A DNA stretch of 64,000 bases, taken from NCBI GenBank assembly GCA_016124495.1, contig WGNP01000014.1:162442-226441 (forward strand), written 5' to 3'. Both the position numbers and the translations under genes were made by a program. Below are positions 1 through 8,578 of the stretch, one piece after another. The first letter of the stretch is position 1. Each line of letters opens with the position of its first letter. This DNA comes from Hyphomonas sp. GTDB lineage: Bacteria > Pseudomonadota > Alphaproteobacteria > Caulobacterales > Hyphomonadaceae. Under the pieces are notes generated by a model, which saw only the letters and a program-made list of their open reading frames with translations, had not been told where the DNA came from and did no database searches.

Positions 1-147
1 GATCCGGAACCACGCGCCCGCGCGCTGGCCCGCGTCGAACACGTTGAAATACATGCTTTCGTTGTAATTGTCGGCCGTGCCGGGATCGTGCGTGTATTCG
101 TCTTCCGGCACGAGCCTGACCTGGAAACCTTCAGCTGCAGCCGCCAT
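1..147 (-). CDS. Partial hypothetical protein, DUF7064/7065-like N-terminus
   Basis: An open frame runs from an ATG at 147 to the left edge of the window without a stop, so only the first 49 residues are present. A good ribosome site (GGGAGAAG) lies just before the ATG. The visible protein is acidic early on and then reads NESMYFNVFD followed by QRAGAWFRI. This resembles the start of the DUF7064/DUF7065 proteins common in sphingomonads and relatives, often found near steroid or terpenoid catabolic genes; that assignment rests on memory of the NESMYFN pattern and is moderate. Function is unknown. A palindrome at 259-272 lies upstream and may be an operator. Confidence 0.55.
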   Translation of the reverse strand, partial: MAAAAEGFQVRLVPEDEYTHDPGTADNYNESMYFNVFDAGQRAGAWFRI

Positions 148-468
148 GACGCTTCTCCCGATACGTGAATTCGAAGCAAAGCATGCCACGGCCCGGCCGC
201 CGTGCAAGGCTGACGTGGAGGCACAAGTGGCGCGAACTGATGTGCTTTCCGGCCCGCCCGACCGAACGGTCGTTGTTGAGACCGCGAATGGCACGGGTCG
301 GATGCCCCGCTCCGGCAATCGCCCGCGCGCTGGCGCCGGGATCGCGACCCGTCTTATCTTTAACACGTGCGCAAGCATGTTCGTGATACGAAAATGCCGC
401 CTCCATGAGATGTGCGTAGCTGCTTTGAGACAGGCTCCGGGGCGAAATGGCGAGGCCCCTGCGCCTGC
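148..468. other. Intergenic stretch between two minus-strand genes
   Basis: About 320 bases separate the partial DUF7064/7065-like gene from the end of the permease/aminopeptidase gene. Several overlapping frames are open here, but none has a recognisable protein, a convincing ribosome site or family similarity. The only structure I see is the short palindrome at 259-272. The stretch probably holds the promoter of the leftmost gene. Confidence 0.5.
259..272. promoter_or_regulatory. Palindrome CGACCG-AA-CGGTCG, possible operator
   Basis: CGACCG and CGGTCG are exact inverted repeats separated by two bases, about 110 bp upstream of the leftmost ATG. The core ACCGAACGGT resembles TetR-type operators. 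There is no regulator gene next to it in the window, so the role is inference only. Confidence 0.3.
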
Positions 469-3400
469 CTATGTCCCGTCCGCAGATTTCACCACAATCA
501 CGTTATCGTCCGAATTTCGATCAATTCGCTTCACGTAAGGGTCGATTCCGGCAAAGGCCGGCTCTGGCCCGTCCGGCAGGACGAGCGTGACTGTCTGCGT
601 CCCGGTCTTCAGGTCGCGGCGCTCAAACGCGAGCACATCGCTGCGGGAGAACTCCCGGCTTTCGGGCTTGCGCGTGAACACGCCGATCTCGAAGGGCTCG
701 TTCAGGTCTGCTTCCACTTCCTTGCCTTGACCGTCTGCATAGAGTTTTTTCGCCTCGATCGTCAGCGTCACTTCCCAGCGACCATCCGGCAGATGTTTTC
801 GTGTCGCTTGAACTGTCTTTGCATCGTACAACGTGATCCGCTCGAACAAGTCGGTAATCAGGTCCTGATGCTGCGGCCCGGCTTCCTCGCGCAGAATCCG
901 GACGTAATCCGAACTCGATGGATAAGGTGCCGGCTTGAAGGCGTACTGGGCGAGAAGCCGCTGAAGCGACCGGTTCACCGCCGCTTCCCCGATCTCGTTT
1001 CGCAGGAAGTACATCACCAGCGCACCCTTGTTGTAATGGATGTAGCCCTGGTTCTCGACGCGGACCAGCGGCAGCTCCTCGACCACCTCACCGCCTCGCG
1101 CGGCCAGATAGGCGTCGAGTTCGACCTTCAGGAACTGGCGTACCTGCTCGGGGCCCATCAGGTCTTCCATGACCAGCATCGCGCTGTACTGGGCGAAGCT
1201 TTCCGAAAGCAGGGTTGCACCCTGCTTGTCCGCGCCGATCAACTGGTGGGCCCACCATTGGTGGGCTATCTCGTGAGCGGTGACGAAGGTGACCAGATCA
1301 ACCTTGTCCGGATCGCGGTTGGCCTGAAGCCAGCCGATATCTTCCGAGAACGGGACGGTATTGGCAAAGGCCTGCGCAAACGTCGCGTAGCCGGGAAACT
1401 CGAGAATACGCATCTGCCGGAACTGGAACGGCGAGAAGCGCTCGGAGAAGATCCGAACGGAAGCCTTCATCGCGGTCACGATGCGCTCGAGGTTCTGGGT
1501 GTGCGCGGGATGGTGATAGATCTCGAGCTTTACCGGCCCCGAAGGCGTCTCCACGCTGGCCGTGCGCAGGTCATAGCGCGCCGACTGGATCGAGAAGAAA
1601 TGCTGGATAGGCGCTTCGGTCTCGAACCGGCGCATGATCCGGCCATCTGCCTTCTCTTCGGCGACCTGATAGCCAGGCGCAATCGGGATCTGGTCATCAT
1701 CCGTATGCACCGTGATATCGGATGTCACCCATTCGCTGTCAGGCCGCAGGTAGTGTTTGCCGTTGGCCGAGTCGTCTTCCAGCTTCGCCGGGCGCTGTTC
1801 GGGATCGAGCCCGTACTTGCGGCGCTTGGCGCGGTCTGTCAGCCAGAAGCTCTGCGATACGCCCAGCACCGGACTGAGGTCAAAATTGTCGATGAATGTA
1901 CCGTTGCCGATCACCCGCAGCTGGCCCGTATCGTTTGAAAAACCCGGCCGTCCGTAGACGGTTTTAAATCTGATGGTGCGGTTTTCGCCGGGCTGTAATG
2001 GATTTTCGAAGGCCCAAAGCTCGGACTTGAACTCGGGCCATGCCTGCTCGACCCGGGCAGCGCCCGGGTCGAAGGCCTCGACGCGGACATCCCTGGGCCA
2101 GACGACGAGCATCCGGACCAGCGGCGCGTCGGTGCGGTTTTCGATCACATAGCTGCCCTCAGTGGTTGCCATCCGCGATTTCGGACGAAGGTCGACGTTC
2201 AGCGATACATGGCTGATCGTGGGTCCAGGTACGCCTTCAAACTGCGCCAGGGCCTTCTCCATGTCTGCCTGTTGCCGCTCGGCATCAAGGGACGATTGGT
2301 AGTTATTCAGCACATTGGTGTTGTAGAAAATCCAGCCGCCAACGCTCGCGAAGGCGGCGAAGGAAAGAGCCAGTACTGCGCCGGTCGCGCCGGCCATGCG
2401 GCGCGGGAAGCGGCGAAGGCGAGGCATGATGCGCGTCTCCGCGCCGCGTCGCCACAGGCCGTAAGCCGCGATCACGAGGATGATGCAGAAGAAACCCCAG
2501 TAAAGATCAAACCAGGAGCGGGCGATCCAGAAATGCGCCATCCCGTTGAAGGCCGACAGCGGCACCCCGGGGCTGCCTCCGAACTGGTAGAGATTGTGCT
2601 GGAAGCCTAAGTTCGAGAGCGTCAGCGTACTGATCAAATAGACGACAACAAGACCCCATCCGATGAACTTGTTTGCTGAGATGGTCTGGAAGAAAACGGA
2701 CAGCACTGCCAGCTGCGCTGCACTGATCGTCATCGGAATGACCCACCAGAGAAGATAGCCGCCAAGCTCGAAATTCGTATACCCCTTGATCGCCTGCACC
2801 GCGATGCCGGCGACGGCTCCGACCAGCGCGGTCGAGACCAGCACCAGGAAGATCGCGAGCACCTTGGGCAGTACGAACGCCCAGTCAGCGACCGGGGCCG
2901 CGTCAATGATCTCATGCATGCGCCGCTCACGGTCGCGCCAGACAAGATCGCCCGCATAGTAAGCCGCTATGATCACCGGGATGATGCCGAACGAGCCTTG
3001 TAAGGCCCCGACCATCAAGCGAGTGACCGGTTCGATCGAAGTGTTGCCAAACCCGTCGGCGAACCAGAGCGCGCCGGACGCATTGAACAGGCCGATGATG
3101 AGAAGAATGAAAAAGGCCGGGCTTTTCACCACGGCTTTGATATCAAATACTGTCCGTGCCCAGAGCTGCCGGCGCGCGGTTGCAGCCGTGAAGCTCGCCT
3201 TGAGGTCAATCCGCGGCGGCGCCAGCCTGGAGGCCGCGACAGCCTTTCCGCCCTTCACCTTCTCTGGCCTGGGCGCTTTCGCGCTTTTCACATCGGGGCG
3301 GTAGAGCACATAGGCGAGTGCGAGACAGACAATCGCAAAGCCGAGCCAGATCGCCCGGTTGATAAGGAAGCCGCCCGTCAATTCCGGCAAGCGCGTGTTC

Positions 3401-4080
3401 CGGTCAGCCGCGGTCCAATACTCCATCTGCTCTGCAAGCGCGGCAAAGCCCGACGGATCAATTATTGCGGCGATCTTCTCGAGGCCGGGCTGGTTCAACA
3501 GGATACCGCTGACGACCCAGCCCACCAGGATGGCGATAAGGCCGAGATAGGCGCCCATCATGGAGCGTGTGGCTGTCGCCAGCGCAAACAGCATAGCGGC
3601 AAACACCAGCAGGGTTGGCAGGGCGATGATGAAGTAAGCATACGCGTAGTCGCCGAGATTTGTCGGCCCGAGCGTTTCCGGATCTAACCAGGGCATTGCG
3701 CAGCCGATCAGGATGGCCGCGGGTACAGCAAGGAAGCCGAGGGCCGCGGCCAGATAGGCGCCGGCAAATCGGCCATACAGATAGGCAGCTTTATTCAGCG
3801 GCGTGGCGCGAAGGATCGGTCCAAAGCCTGTCTCGTCATCGCGCGTCACGCTGTTGGCAACAAAGGCTGTTACCGCGAAAAGCGCGAAAATGCTCATTAT
3901 AAAGACGGTCTGGACGATCGCAAAAGGTGAGTTCTGCTTGATGTTCGACGTGTCGCCGATCTGGATCTGGTCGACGGTCACTGCACCGAATGTCAGCAGG
4001 AAGAATATTCCGAAGCTGACCCACAAGACGGGATTGCGCAGCTGATAGCGGGCTTCGAATCCCGAGACGGAAGCGAACAT
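469..4080 (-). CDS. ABC permease fused to M1-family aminopeptidase
   Basis: The 1203-residue protein joins two modules. The N-terminal half has repeated hydrophobic segments typical of ABC-2 type permeases, in two sets (about residues 20-280 and 340-590). The C-terminal half is a gluzincin peptidase with HEIAHQWW at residues 936-943 and the second zinc-site glutamate in SESFAQY about 20 residues later. The fused architecture is known in Caulobacterales, Sphingomonadales and relatives, usually beside an ABC ATPase as here, and its substrate is not established. The ATG at 4080 is chosen because GGAGATACACG precedes it; the frame stays open for 40 more codons upstream, inside the ATPase gene. 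The stop of the ATPase is only 16 bp away, so the two form one operon. The peptidase probably faces the periplasm, which is inferred from topology. Confidence 0.85.
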   Translation of the reverse strand: MFASVSGFEARYQLRNPVLWVSFGIFFLLTFGAVTVDQIQIGDTSNIKQNSPFAIVQTVFIMSIFALFAVTAFVANSVTRDDETGFGPILRATPLNKAAYLYGRFAGAYLAAALGFLAVPAAILIGCAMPWLDPETLGPTNLGDYAYAYFIIALPTLLVFAAMLFALATATRSMMGAYLGLIAILVGWVVSGILLNQPGLEKIAAIIDPSGFAALAEQMEYWTAADRNTRLPELTGGFLINRAIWLGFAIVCLALAYVLYRPDVKSAKAPRPEKVKGGKAVAASRLAPPRIDLKASFTAATARRQLWARTVFDIKAVVKSPAFFILLIIGLFNASGALWFADGFGNTSIEPVTRLMVGALQGSFGIIPVIIAAYYAGDLVWRDRERRMHEIIDAAPVADWAFVLPKVLAIFLVLVSTALVGAVAGIAVQAIKGYTNFELGGYLLWWVIPMTISAAQLAVLSVFFQTISANKFIGWGLVVVYLISTLTLSNLGFQHNLYQFGGSPGVPLSAFNGMAHFWIARSWFDLYWGFFCIILVIAAYGLWRRGAETRIMPRLRRFPRRMAGATGAVLALSFAAFASVGGWIFYNTNVLNNYQSSLDAERQQADMEKALAQFEGVPGPTISHVSLNVDLRPKSRMATTEGSYVIENRTDAPLVRMLVVWPRDVRVEAFDPGAARVEQAWPEFKSELWAFENPLQPGENRTIRFKTVYGRPGFSNDTGQLRVIGNGTFIDNFDLSPVLGVSQSFWLTDRAKRRKYGLDPEQRPAKLEDDSANGKHYLRPDSEWVTSDITVHTDDDQIPIAPGYQVAEEKADGRIMRRFETEAPIQHFFSIQSARYDLRTASVETPSGPVKLEIYHHPAHTQNLERIVTAMKASVRIFSERFSPFQFRQMRILEFPGYATFAQAFANTVPFSEDIGWLQANRDPDKVDLVTFVTAHEIAHQWWAHQLIGADKQGATLLSESFAQYSAMLVMEDLMGPEQVRQFLKVELDAYLAARGGEVVEELPLVRVENQGYIHYNKGALVMYFLRNEIGEAAVNRSLQRLLAQYAFKPAPYPSSSDYVRILREEAGPQHQDLITDLFERITLYDAKTVQATRKHLPDGRWEVTLTIEAKKLYADGQGKEVEADLNEPFEIGVFTRKPESREFSRSDVLAFERRDLKTGTQTVTLVLPDGPEPAFAGIDPYVKRIDRNSDDNVIVVKSADGT

Positions 4081-4096
4081 CGTGTATCTCCGTGCG

Positions 4097-4975
4097 TCAG
4101 GCGGCTGCGCGGGTTGCGGCGAGTGTCGAGAAGTAGACGTCTTCGAGGTTGCCTTCGACCGGTGTGAAATCCTGCTCCGGCGGCGTATCGCTGAGTACAT
4201 TGATCAGCGTGGCTCCGCCCGCAAGGCGCGTCGAGATGACGTTGAAGCGCTGCCTGTACTCCTCCAGCGACGCCCGGGCGATCTGTTTGCGCCAGATCCG
4301 ACCGCGCAGGGCCTGCGTCAGGTCACGCGGGGCGCCTTGGGCAACGATCCGGCCGCTGGCGAGAATGGCCATGCGTGGGCAGAGATCGGCCACGTCTTCG
4401 ACAATGTGCGTCGACAGGATAACCACCACGCCCTCACCGATTTCGGCGAGCAGGTTCAGGAACCGGTTGCGCTCTTCCGGGTCGAGTCCGGCGGTCGGCT
4501 CGTCGACGATGATGAGCTGCGGATTGCCGATCAGCGCCTGGGCGATGCCAAAGCGCTGGCGCATGCCGCCCGAGAAGCCAGCGATCGCCTTGTTGCGGAC
4601 CGGCCAGAGGTTCACCTGGTTCAGGAGGCCATCGACGACTTCGCCGCGTTCGGAGGCTTTCGAGAAGCCCTTGAGGATCGCCATGTGATCCAGCATGTCT
4701 CGGGCGCTGACCCGCGGATACACGCCAAAATCCTGAGGCAGGTAGCCCAGGGTCCGCCGCAGCTTCTCGGGTTCCTTGAGCACGTCGATATCGCCAAACC
4801 GGATCGTGCCGCTGCCCGGGCTCTGAAGGGTTGCGATGGACCGCATCAGGGTCGATTTGCCTGCGCCGTTGGGGCCGAGGAGGCCGAACATCCCGGCGGG
4901 AATGTCGAGTGTTACCCTGTCGAGAGCGCGGACGCCGTTGGAATAGATATGAGTGAGTTCCGCGATCTGCAGCAT
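4097..4975 (-). CDS. ABC transporter ATP-binding protein
   Basis: This 292-residue protein has all ABC ATPase landmarks: Walker A GPNGAGKST near residue 35, the Q-loop in GYLPQDFG, the signature FSGGMRQRF, Walker B LIIVDEPTAGLD and the switch histidine in LSTHIVED. It would power the downstream permease/aminopeptidase fusion, with which it is co-transcribed. The start at 4975 is preceded by GAGGAAACTCC. Upstream is a markedly AT-rich stretch with a perfect inverted repeat at 5005-5019, the likely control region of the operon. Similar ATPases occur in export systems for peptides or antibiotics; the transported substrate here is not known. Confidence 0.88.
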   Translation of the reverse strand: MLQIAELTHIYSNGVRALDRVTLDIPAGMFGLLGPNGAGKSTLMRSIATLQSPGSGTIRFGDIDVLKEPEKLRRTLGYLPQDFGVYPRVSARDMLDHMAILKGFSKASERGEVVDGLLNQVNLWPVRNKAIAGFSGGMRQRFGIAQALIGNPQLIIVDEPTAGLDPEERNRFLNLLAEIGEGVVVILSTHIVEDVADLCPRMAILASGRIVAQGAPRDLTQALRGRIWRKQIARASLEEYRQRFNVISTRLAGGATLINVLSDTPPEQDFTPVEGNLEDVYFSTLAATRAAA

Positions 4976-5004
4976 GGAGTTTCCTCGGTAAACATTAAAT
5001 ATCT

Positions 5005-5019
5005 ATTGATAATCAATAA
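5005..5019. promoter_or_regulatory. Inverted repeat TATTGAT-A-ATCAATA upstream of ABC operon
   Basis: Seven-base arms are perfectly complementary around a single central A, 30 bp before the ATPase start, in a local AT-rich island. Its position suits an operator or promoter element for the ABC/M1 operon. It is not the same as the 20-bp motif of the catabolic cluster. Confidence 0.4.
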
Positions 5020-5589
5020 TATCTGGTCTCGGCGCTTGTCAAGCAGTCATGCCCTTCCTGAACTTTCGACGCTGGCTTCCGGGCAATGCGAACACGGGGG
5101 CAGGCACCGAAAGTCGCCCGCCAATGCTCTCTTGCGGCCAGGGCGCTGCGAAAGGCAGGCAACCAGGGCGGGTGATTTCGTTGAACGCCCGCAGGGTGGA
5201 GGCAAGCATCCCGATGACCGAACTGCGCTGACCCCGCCGGGCTCCGCAATCGGTCATCGGAGCTAACCTGGCCGATTGTGCTGAAAAGCCCCAAAAGCCG
5301 GGAAAACTGGCATTGCCATCCGTATACTGAAGGAAGTTATTTTTGTTGTCATTCGGTTTTTTTCATTCGCAATGAAGTAGCGAACTTCGACTTTTCCAAC
5401 ATAATCGTCCCCTTGCGGTCATTCCTGCTGGCAGACTGGTTCGCTATTCTTTGAGCCGCAACCGCATATGCCCTTGCCAGAGCAGTGCTGTGCGTTTGCG
5501 ATAGGGCATGCGTCGAAGGGTAATATGCCGGTCCAGGGACATCGGAACTCTCCGGGCACCTGTTCCTCGGCATGTCTGCCACTGCGATT
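5020..5589. other. Long intergenic region with hairpin-forming repeat
   Basis: Roughly 570 bases lie between the ABC operon promoter and the GST gene. Frames are open on both strands, but none has a recognisable protein. The clear structure is an 11-base perfect inverted repeat (CCGATGACCGA at 5211-5221 and its complement at 5250-5260, spacer 28). A related hairpin is at 10067-10094, so both may be remains of one mobile or repeated element. The part from 5300 to 5420 is AT-rich and holds nothing I can name. Confidence 0.45.
5211..5260. repeat. 11-bp inverted repeat sharing GGTCATCGG with 10067-10094
   Basis: The arms CCGATGACCGA and TCGGTCATCGG are exact complements 28 bases apart. The core GGTCATCGG recurs in the hairpin at 10067-10094, next to an IS3 relic. 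There is no T-run, so it is not an obvious terminator. Confidence 0.45.
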
Positions 5590-6228
5590 CTATTCAATCG
5601 CCCATTCGGTAGCGCGCACTGCGGCGCGGGTTTGTATTCTCGATAACCATTCTGCAAGCCGCGGGAAGTGCTGCAGCATGACCACCCCTTCCGGAGTAAG
5701 TTGAACGGCGCGTATCATGACGTACAGAAAAACGTCAGACTGCAGGAACGCGCTTCCCGCAAAGTACGGGCTGTGTTCGAGACGTGCACTCAGGACCTTC
5801 AGAACATGATAGATTTGCGGAAGCGCAGCTTTGATCAGATCCTCGCGCGCGACGCCGCCCATCAGCGGTACAACCAGACGCGGCAGAACCAGCCCAAACT
5901 CAGAGATGGGAAACAGGTAGCTGTTCGCAACGGATAACCACTGCACATTATAAGCCCTTTCCTGCAGTGTTGCACCTTGAAGGGCTGATGCATTGAAACG
6001 GTCATCCACATACTGGCAGATCGCGGCGGTTTCGTAGAGCTGGAGTCCGTCAATCTCTGCGCTTGGAGCCTTGCCAAAGGGATGCCGGGCCAACTGCTCG
6101 GGTGAGTTCGTTGCGGTAGGAACGACTTCAAAGTCTATTCCGCATTCGAGCGCTGTGATCGCTGCAATTCGGCCGTAGGTCGAAATTTGCGGGCCATATA
6201 ACCTGAGTATCTGTTTGGTTTCGGTCAT
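5590..6228 (-). CDS. Glutathione S-transferase family protein
   Basis: The 212-residue protein has the usual two-part GST layout: a thioredoxin-like N-terminal domain (residues 1-80) and an all-helical C-terminal domain. The N-terminal part ends with PSAEIDGLQLYETAAICQY, where PS and the E-T/S pair are the glutathione-binding elements of the family. The start MTETKQILRLYGPQIS places a potential catalytic Ser or Tyr in the expected loop. Substrate cannot be read; such enzymes detoxify electrophiles or take part in ring-compound breakdown. It stands 79 bp downstream of a GNAT gene on the same strand and could be the last gene of the operon that begins at 8532. Confidence 0.8.
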   Translation of the reverse strand: MTETKQILRLYGPQISTYGRIAAITALECGIDFEVVPTATNSPEQLARHPFGKAPSAEIDGLQLYETAAICQYVDDRFNASALQGATLQERAYNVQWLSVANSYLFPISEFGLVLPRLVVPLMGGVAREDLIKAALPQIYHVLKVLSARLEHSPYFAGSAFLQSDVFLYVMIRAVQLTPEGVVMLQHFPRLAEWLSRIQTRAAVRATEWAIE

Positions 6229-6307
6229 TGGCGGACGCGTCCGGCGGACAAGCGCGGAATGGGCAAACCCTCTATTCCTCCGGCCGCCATCCTTAACTCC
6301 CGGGCGA

Positions 6308-6871
6308 TCATCCGGTCACTCGCTGCTGCCCGGCATAAAGATCCGAACTTGCGAAACTGTGCCGGGTAATCGCGTAGCAGACGTGGAGGTGCTCCGCTCC
6401 TGACACGTTCACGACCTGGGTGCGATCCATCAGCTTGCCGCCAATCTTCTCCATCGCCCTGCGTGAGCGCAGGTTGTGCACGCCGATGCGGAATATGACG
6501 ACTGGCCAGGTCGCCAGCGCGTGCGCCAGCATCATCCGTTTCATGTCGCGATTGCAGGGGCCGCCCCAATGGCTGCGCGCGAGGAAAGTCCAGCCGATCT
6601 CGATCTCACCAGGTTCGACATTCAGCGTCGAGTAACGCGAAAAGCCGACGATCTTGCGGCTGACCAGATCGATTGCAACGAGCCCGCCCTGATCCGCTAA
6701 GGCGCGGTCAATGGACGCGCGGAAAACGTCCTCGCGCCACTCACCATGAATCGGGTGCTGATCCCAGATCAGCGCATCAGAAGCCGCTGCGAGAAGGGCG
6801 TCCCAATCTTCAGGGCGATAAGGCCGCATTGCCAAAAGCTCGCCTTTAAGGTGCGGTTGGAACTCGAACAT
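6308..6871 (-). CDS. GNAT family N-acetyltransferase
   Basis: The 187-residue protein fits the RimJ/RimL-type acetyltransferases: an N-terminal LLAMRPYRPEDWDALLAAA, a central EIEIGWTFLARSHWG that matches the conserved beta-bulge region before the acetyl-CoA loop, and NLRSRRAMEKIGGKL near the C-terminus. I chose the ATG at 6871 because AGGGGG lies just upstream; an earlier ATG at 6898 would overlap the preceding gene by 26 bases and has no ribosome site. The gap to the upstream stop codon is one base, so it is co-transcribed with the DUF4345 gene. The acceptor substrate is unknown. Confidence 0.8.
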   Translation of the reverse strand: MFEFQPHLKGELLAMRPYRPEDWDALLAAASDALIWDQHPIHGEWREDVFRASIDRALADQGGLVAIDLVSRKIVGFSRYSTLNVEPGEIEIGWTFLARSHWGGPCNRDMKRMMLAHALATWPVVIFRIGVHNLRSRRAMEKIGGKLMDRTQVVNVSGAEHLHVCYAITRHSFASSDLYAGQQRVTG

Positions 6872-6872
6872 G

Positions 6873-7244
6873 TCACAGCCCCCTGATGTCGCTGGCAATG
6901 ATCATAGCCGCGGCCATTTCCAGTACAAGGAAGATCGCAGGGTATCGGCCGAGCTGGCGATCTGTCAGGGCAAAGACAATCCGGCCAAGGGCCATGCCTG
7001 CGGATGACGCCGCAAGCGCGAGCAGGATGCCATCAGAAACGTCCGGCCGGGTCAGCGCAAACAGCAGAAGCCCCGCCACGACAAACGGAAATCCTCCATA
7101 GGCACCCCGGATTTCGTTTCGGCTCTCTGGCCCAATTGCCTCAATGCCGAAGCCCTTCAGCAGGGTTTGCGGCCTGGTGATCGCTGCCAGCCCGATCACG
7201 CCATAAAACATTGCTGCGCCCATAACTGCAATCAAGCCGAACAA
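6873..7244 (-). CDS. DUF4345 family membrane protein
   Basis: The 123-residue protein is almost entirely hydrophobic with about four membrane segments. RNEIRGAYGGFPFV is characteristic of DUF4345 proteins, which are small integral membrane proteins of unknown function. It is part of a tight minus-strand operon running from 8532 down to 6308, 3 bp behind the previous gene and one base before the GNAT gene. Confidence 0.75.
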   Translation of the reverse strand: MFGLIAVMGAAMFYGVIGLAAITRPQTLLKGFGIEAIGPESRNEIRGAYGGFPFVVAGLLLFALTRPDVSDGILLALAASSAGMALGRIVFALTDRQLGRYPAIFLVLEMAAAMIIASDIRGL

Positions 7245-7247
7245 CCT

Positions 7248-7610
7248 CTACCCGATTGTCCTGAATGCGTGCCAGCCGACAAAGAGCAGAACCGGCAGAC
7301 CGATCATGTCGGCCAATGCAATCGTGCGCAGTCCCGGCGAGGCGCCAGACAGCCACCAGACGAGAATGAATGACACCATGCTGATGCCGACTGCGATGGA
7401 TGCGAGCGCGCGAACCTCAGGACGCAACATCGCCCACACGCTGATCACTACAACCACCAGAAACAACGCCGCTCGGTGATGCAGGAGTGTGAAACTGTCC
7501 GTTCCCGGGGCAACGCCATACATCTTTTCCAGCAGGGCAGGCCTGAACAGCGCGAGCGCCGGCATGGCATGAAGAAGGCCGAGGAACGCCCAGCAGACTT
7601 TGATGATCAC
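7248..7610 (-). CDS. Small four-helix membrane protein, unknown function
   Basis: The 120-residue protein has four predicted hydrophobic helices (around residues 5-22, 44-62, 66-88 and 98-115). I do not recognise a family. Its start overlaps the stop of the gene before it by four bases (ATGA), which indicates translational coupling. It may interact with the other two small membrane proteins of the same operon; this is inference from context only. Confidence 0.65.
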   Translation of the reverse strand: MIIKVCWAFLGLLHAMPALALFRPALLEKMYGVAPGTDSFTLLHHRAALFLVVVVISVWAMLRPEVRALASIAVGISMVSFILVWWLSGASPGLRTIALADMIGLPVLLFVGWHAFRTIG

Positions 7611-7996
7611 GCGGCTGGCTCCTGCACACGCCCGAGTTCGCGCGCAGCCAGCAAGGCGAGAGCCGGCGGCACGATTACGGCGAAAAGATCAAAGGCGAAA
7701 ATGCTGTCGAACGGAAAACCGCGATGGCTCCATATCTGAATATGAAACAAGGCATGCAGCGATGGCCAGGCAATACCCGCAAGGGCAAGCGCGCGCGACC
7801 CGGTCACTCCGCCCCAGGTCAGTACACCTCCGCTGGCAATGAATGCGAGGCCGGCGTCCCGGATAAAGTGCACGCTGAACGGCCCCATCAGCTTCAGCCC
7901 GGGTACTGATTCGTAGAAACCAAGGGGGTTGGCGAAGATAAACATGCCAGTCAGTACCCAGAGGATACCCAACCCAATCAGAGAGACGCGGATCAT
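7607..7996 (-). CDS. Small membrane protein, unknown function
   Basis: The 129-residue protein has three to four hydrophobic segments, including an N-terminal one and one around residues 105-120, with a conserved-looking HFIRDAGLAF stretch and WPSLHALFHIQIW containing three histidines in the middle. It resembles small quinol-oxidase-like or DoxX-like membrane proteins in general character, but I cannot assign a family. It overlaps the genes on both sides by four bases. Confidence 0.65.
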   Translation of the reverse strand: MIRVSLIGLGILWVLTGMFIFANPLGFYESVPGLKLMGPFSVHFIRDAGLAFIASGGVLTWGGVTGSRALALAGIAWPSLHALFHIQIWSHRGFPFDSIFAFDLFAVIVPPALALLAARELGRVQEPAA

Positions 7997-8532
7997 TCTG
8001 CGACCTCAATCTTTTCGGCGCTAAGGCTGTTTTCCCGCACTACACCCGTATCAAGATATGTGTGTTTGGCGGTCATCAAACCATCACTGAACCAGATCAT
8101 GTCTATCGCTGGTACGGAATAGGGCCGGCCGTTGGGGACATATCTAAAACTGGCGAGCGTAAATGCGGTCGGTGGATCCATGTTGATGTCATATTCGATC
8201 ACGACCGACCCATGGCCGGAGTTGATCGAGCGTACGGTCGACGCGTAGCCCGGGTTGTCGCTCAGGATCTTTTGAAACTGTGTCTGAACCGCGGCTTTGC
8301 CCGAAGCGGCCTGCGAGCCTTCCACGAAGAGATGAAACACGGAATCTGCGCTGTGCAGCGCCGCGATCTTGTCAGCATCGCGCCTGGCCCAGGCGTCCGC
8401 GTAACGCCGGACCGTTTGCGTCAGCTCAGCCTGAGCGAGCACAGCGGGTGGCTGCGTTTGAGCCGCAGCCGGCAAGGCAGGCGCAGCAAGGCAAAGCGCC
8501 AGCGCAAGTGTCAGGCTTTTCAGTAGATCCAT
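7993..8532 (-). CDS. Exported NTF2-like (SnoaL-type) protein
   Basis: The 179-residue protein begins with a signal peptide (hydrophobic core LALALCLAAPALPAAA, cleavage probably after AQ near residue 25). The mature part has the NTF2/SnoaL pattern: a first helix TVRRYADAWARRDADKIAALHS followed by beta strands, with VFHLFVEG and FRYVPNGRPY in typical positions. The fold is used by isomerases, dehydratases and ligand-binding proteins, so function is open. It is the first gene of the operon of small membrane proteins; the divergent GntR gene begins 111 bp away. Confidence 0.7.
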   Translation of the reverse strand: MDLLKSLTLALALCLAAPALPAAAQTQPPAVLAQAELTQTVRRYADAWARRDADKIAALHSADSVFHLFVEGSQAASGKAAVQTQFQKILSDNPGYASTVRSINSGHGSVVIEYDINMDPPTAFTLASFRYVPNGRPYSVPAIDMIWFSDGLMTAKHTYLDTGVVRENSLSAEKIEVAE

Positions 8533-8578
8533 GGCGTGACGCCTGCCGCTTCTAAATCAGTTCTCTTCGTTCCGATTG

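Noticed and set aside
412..1938. 508-codon frame antisense to the aminopeptidase domain
   Set aside because: The M1 motif HEIAHQWW on the minus strand is decisive and the plus-strand product has no features.
5349..5657. 102-codon minus-strand frame overlapping the GST end
   Set aside because: It overlaps a sound GST gene, lacks a ribosome site and shows no family pattern.
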